A stretch of 32,589 nucleotides of DNA. It comes from Lachnospiraceae bacterium. Lineage in GTDB: Bacteria; Bacillota; Clostridia; Lachnospirales; Lachnospiraceae. Below the pieces are notes generated by a model, which made no database searches, was not told the origin of the DNA, and was given only the letters and a program-made list of their open reading frames with translations. Of the stretch, positions 31,794 through 32,589 are shown piece by piece (position 1 is the stretch's first letter; every line of letters begins with the position of its first letter). Position numbers and translations under genes: made by a program. The stretch covers positions 1 to 32,589 of the forward strand of contig JAAZZQ010000082.1 of the NCBI GenBank assembly GCA_014239155.1. Direction: 5' to 3'.

Positions 31794-32345
31794 ATGAATT
31801 ATGTACAGCCCATACGGGATAAGAAAAAGATACAGACAATGAAGACGGTCCTGAAAGCGAAAGATGAAAAATACTACATCATGTTCTTAATCGGGATCAA
31901 TGTGGGGCTCCGGGTATCCGACATCCTCACGCTGAAAGTATCCGATGTGAAGGACAGGACACACATCAATATAACAGAGAAAAAGACCGGTAAGGTCAAA
32001 CGGTTCCTTCTCAATTCACAGATGCAGGCTGAGCTGACGGATTACATTGATAAGTTCAGCCTGTCTGATGACGATTATCTGATCAGGAGCAGGAAAGGCG
32101 ACAACCAGCCCATCAGGCGGGACAGGGCCTATAAGGTACTGAATGAGGCTGCCAGGGAGATCGGTCTGGGCGAGATCGGAACGCACTCAATGCGCAAGAC
32201 CTTTGGCTACTGGCATTACCAGAAATATAAGGATGTCGCACTGCTCCAGCATCTGTTCAACCATGCAAACTCCGCTGTCACGCTCCGTTATATCGGGGTG
32301 AACCAAGACATCATGGACCAGTCCGTATCGGATTTCTTCCTGTAA
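31794..32345 (+). CDS. Single-domain tyrosine recombinase/integrase
   Basis: 183 residues from ATG 31794 (MNYVQPIRDKKKIQTMKTVL), with GGAGG 9 bases upstream; an ATG at 31770 lacks a ribosome site. Catalytic residues: first Arg in GINVGLRVSDILTL (about 47), Lys in the beta-hairpin ITEKKTGKVKRF, HxxR in THSMRKTFGYWHY (about 132-135), H in LFNHANSAVT and Tyr in TLRYIGV (about 165). The N-terminal SAM-like core-binding domain is absent; such short recombinases are found on Clostridia plasmids and phages. It probably moved one of the elements of this region or resolves multimers. Its ORF is intact. Confidence 0.9.
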   Translation: MNYVQPIRDKKKIQTMKTVLKAKDEKYYIMFLIGINVGLRVSDILTLKVSDVKDRTHINITEKKTGKVKRFLLNSQMQAELTDYIDKFSLSDDDYLIRSRKGDNQPIRRDRAYKVLNEAAREIGLGEIGTHSMRKTFGYWHYQKYKDVALLQHLFNHANSAVTLRYIGVNQDIMDQSVSDFFL

Positions 32346-32589
32346 CATAACGAATGCTTTCGATTCAGGAGGCATGTGTTATAGTGGAGATCACCACAGG
32401 CCGTAGACTGCCATCTTGGTGTCGGCCAGATGCAGCAGAATGGCACGGCTGGAACTGGTCATGACAAAACTGAAAATCAGTATGAGAAAAAGTAAAACCA
32501 TTCTGGCAGGCTTATATATTACAAGTATGGTGTGATATTAATAAAGATTTAATAAAAAAGTTAATTTGCTGCCTGACAGGGAAGGAGAA
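32346..32589. other. Right edge, no gene seen
   Basis: Only very short open frames. A small frame starting MRKSKTILAGLYITSMV at about 32481 stops after 17 residues and lacks a ribosome site. The start of a downstream gene may lie just outside the window (GGAAGGAG at the very end looks like a ribosome site). Confidence 0.4.

Noticed and set aside
1..32589. CRISPR array, tRNA or rRNA genes
   Set aside because: I looked for regularly spaced repeats, cloverleaf-like sequences and rRNA segments and saw none. The repeated hairpins are not regularly spaced.

Overview
The window looks like accessory chromosome (or a large integrated element) of a low-to-mid-GC anaerobic Firmicute, most likely a clostridium of the Lachnospiraceae type. 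This rests on AT-rich codon use, strong AGGAGG ribosome sites, TTGACA/TATAAT promoters, and gene families common in gut Clostridia (ISLre2, IS1634, IS982 and IS605 transposases, Rep_3/ParAB plasmid genes, TIGR04076, HXXEE, DUF4143, large serine recombinase). This is an inference: there is no rRNA or other taxonomic marker, and I found no tRNA gene or CRISPR array.

Layout. 1-1650: start of an ISLre2 transposase cut by the window edge, then an IS1634-type element whose transposase has lost its catalytic middle; a 52-bp promoter-containing repeat lies on both sides of it. 1700-5035: plasmid-type replication and partition block with a Rep_3 initiator carrying a frameshift and an in-frame TGA, then intact parA and parB behind two palindromes. 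5189-8546: three small regulator/acetyltransferase units (TetR+GNAT, MerR-TipAS, a MarR-GNAT fusion), the last two with very clear promoter/operator structures. 8600-12950: decayed DNA with a MerR-effector remnant, 5'-truncated azlC plus intact azlD, and a GNAT gene split into three pieces by a 1.8-kb remnant of a serine-recombinase conjugative element (carrying a histidine-phosphatase gene) and by a 168-bp MITE with an 11-bp target duplication. 12976-14201: two intact GNATs. 14250-15830: IS982 remnant, a toxin tail with its probable immunity gene, membrane-protein and methyltransferase scraps. 15821-17100: alkylation-repair pair (Ogt and an AlkA-like glycosylase with a palindromic in-frame insertion and a frameshifted start). 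17500-20100: GNAT start remnant, TIGR04076 protein, a hypothetical, and a DUF4143 ATPase with a dyad promoter.

20284-24590 is the best-preserved coordinated system: a polytopic membrane protein, an OmpR-type regulator, a histidine kinase and a two-helix membrane protein form one operon. A nearby operon encodes an 86-residue protein made of 11-residue repeats and a four-helix membrane protein. Both operons have the same 29-bp box of three 11-bp-phased repeats, in each case exactly 17 bp before the -10 hexamer, with no normal -35. This predicts a self-activating two-component regulon and is the strongest candidate for an undescribed system here.

24800-32589: nitroreductase remnant, divergent HXXEE membrane protein and TetR pair with dyads between them, a 791-residue glycoside-hydrolase-like lipoprotein lying between two related hairpins and next to a TnpB remnant, a frameshifted LysR regulator, and a single-domain tyrosine recombinase preceded by a 16-bp inverted repeat and short direct repeats. 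Overall the window alternates intact small regulatory units with an unusually high number of pseudogenes and mobile-element scars.
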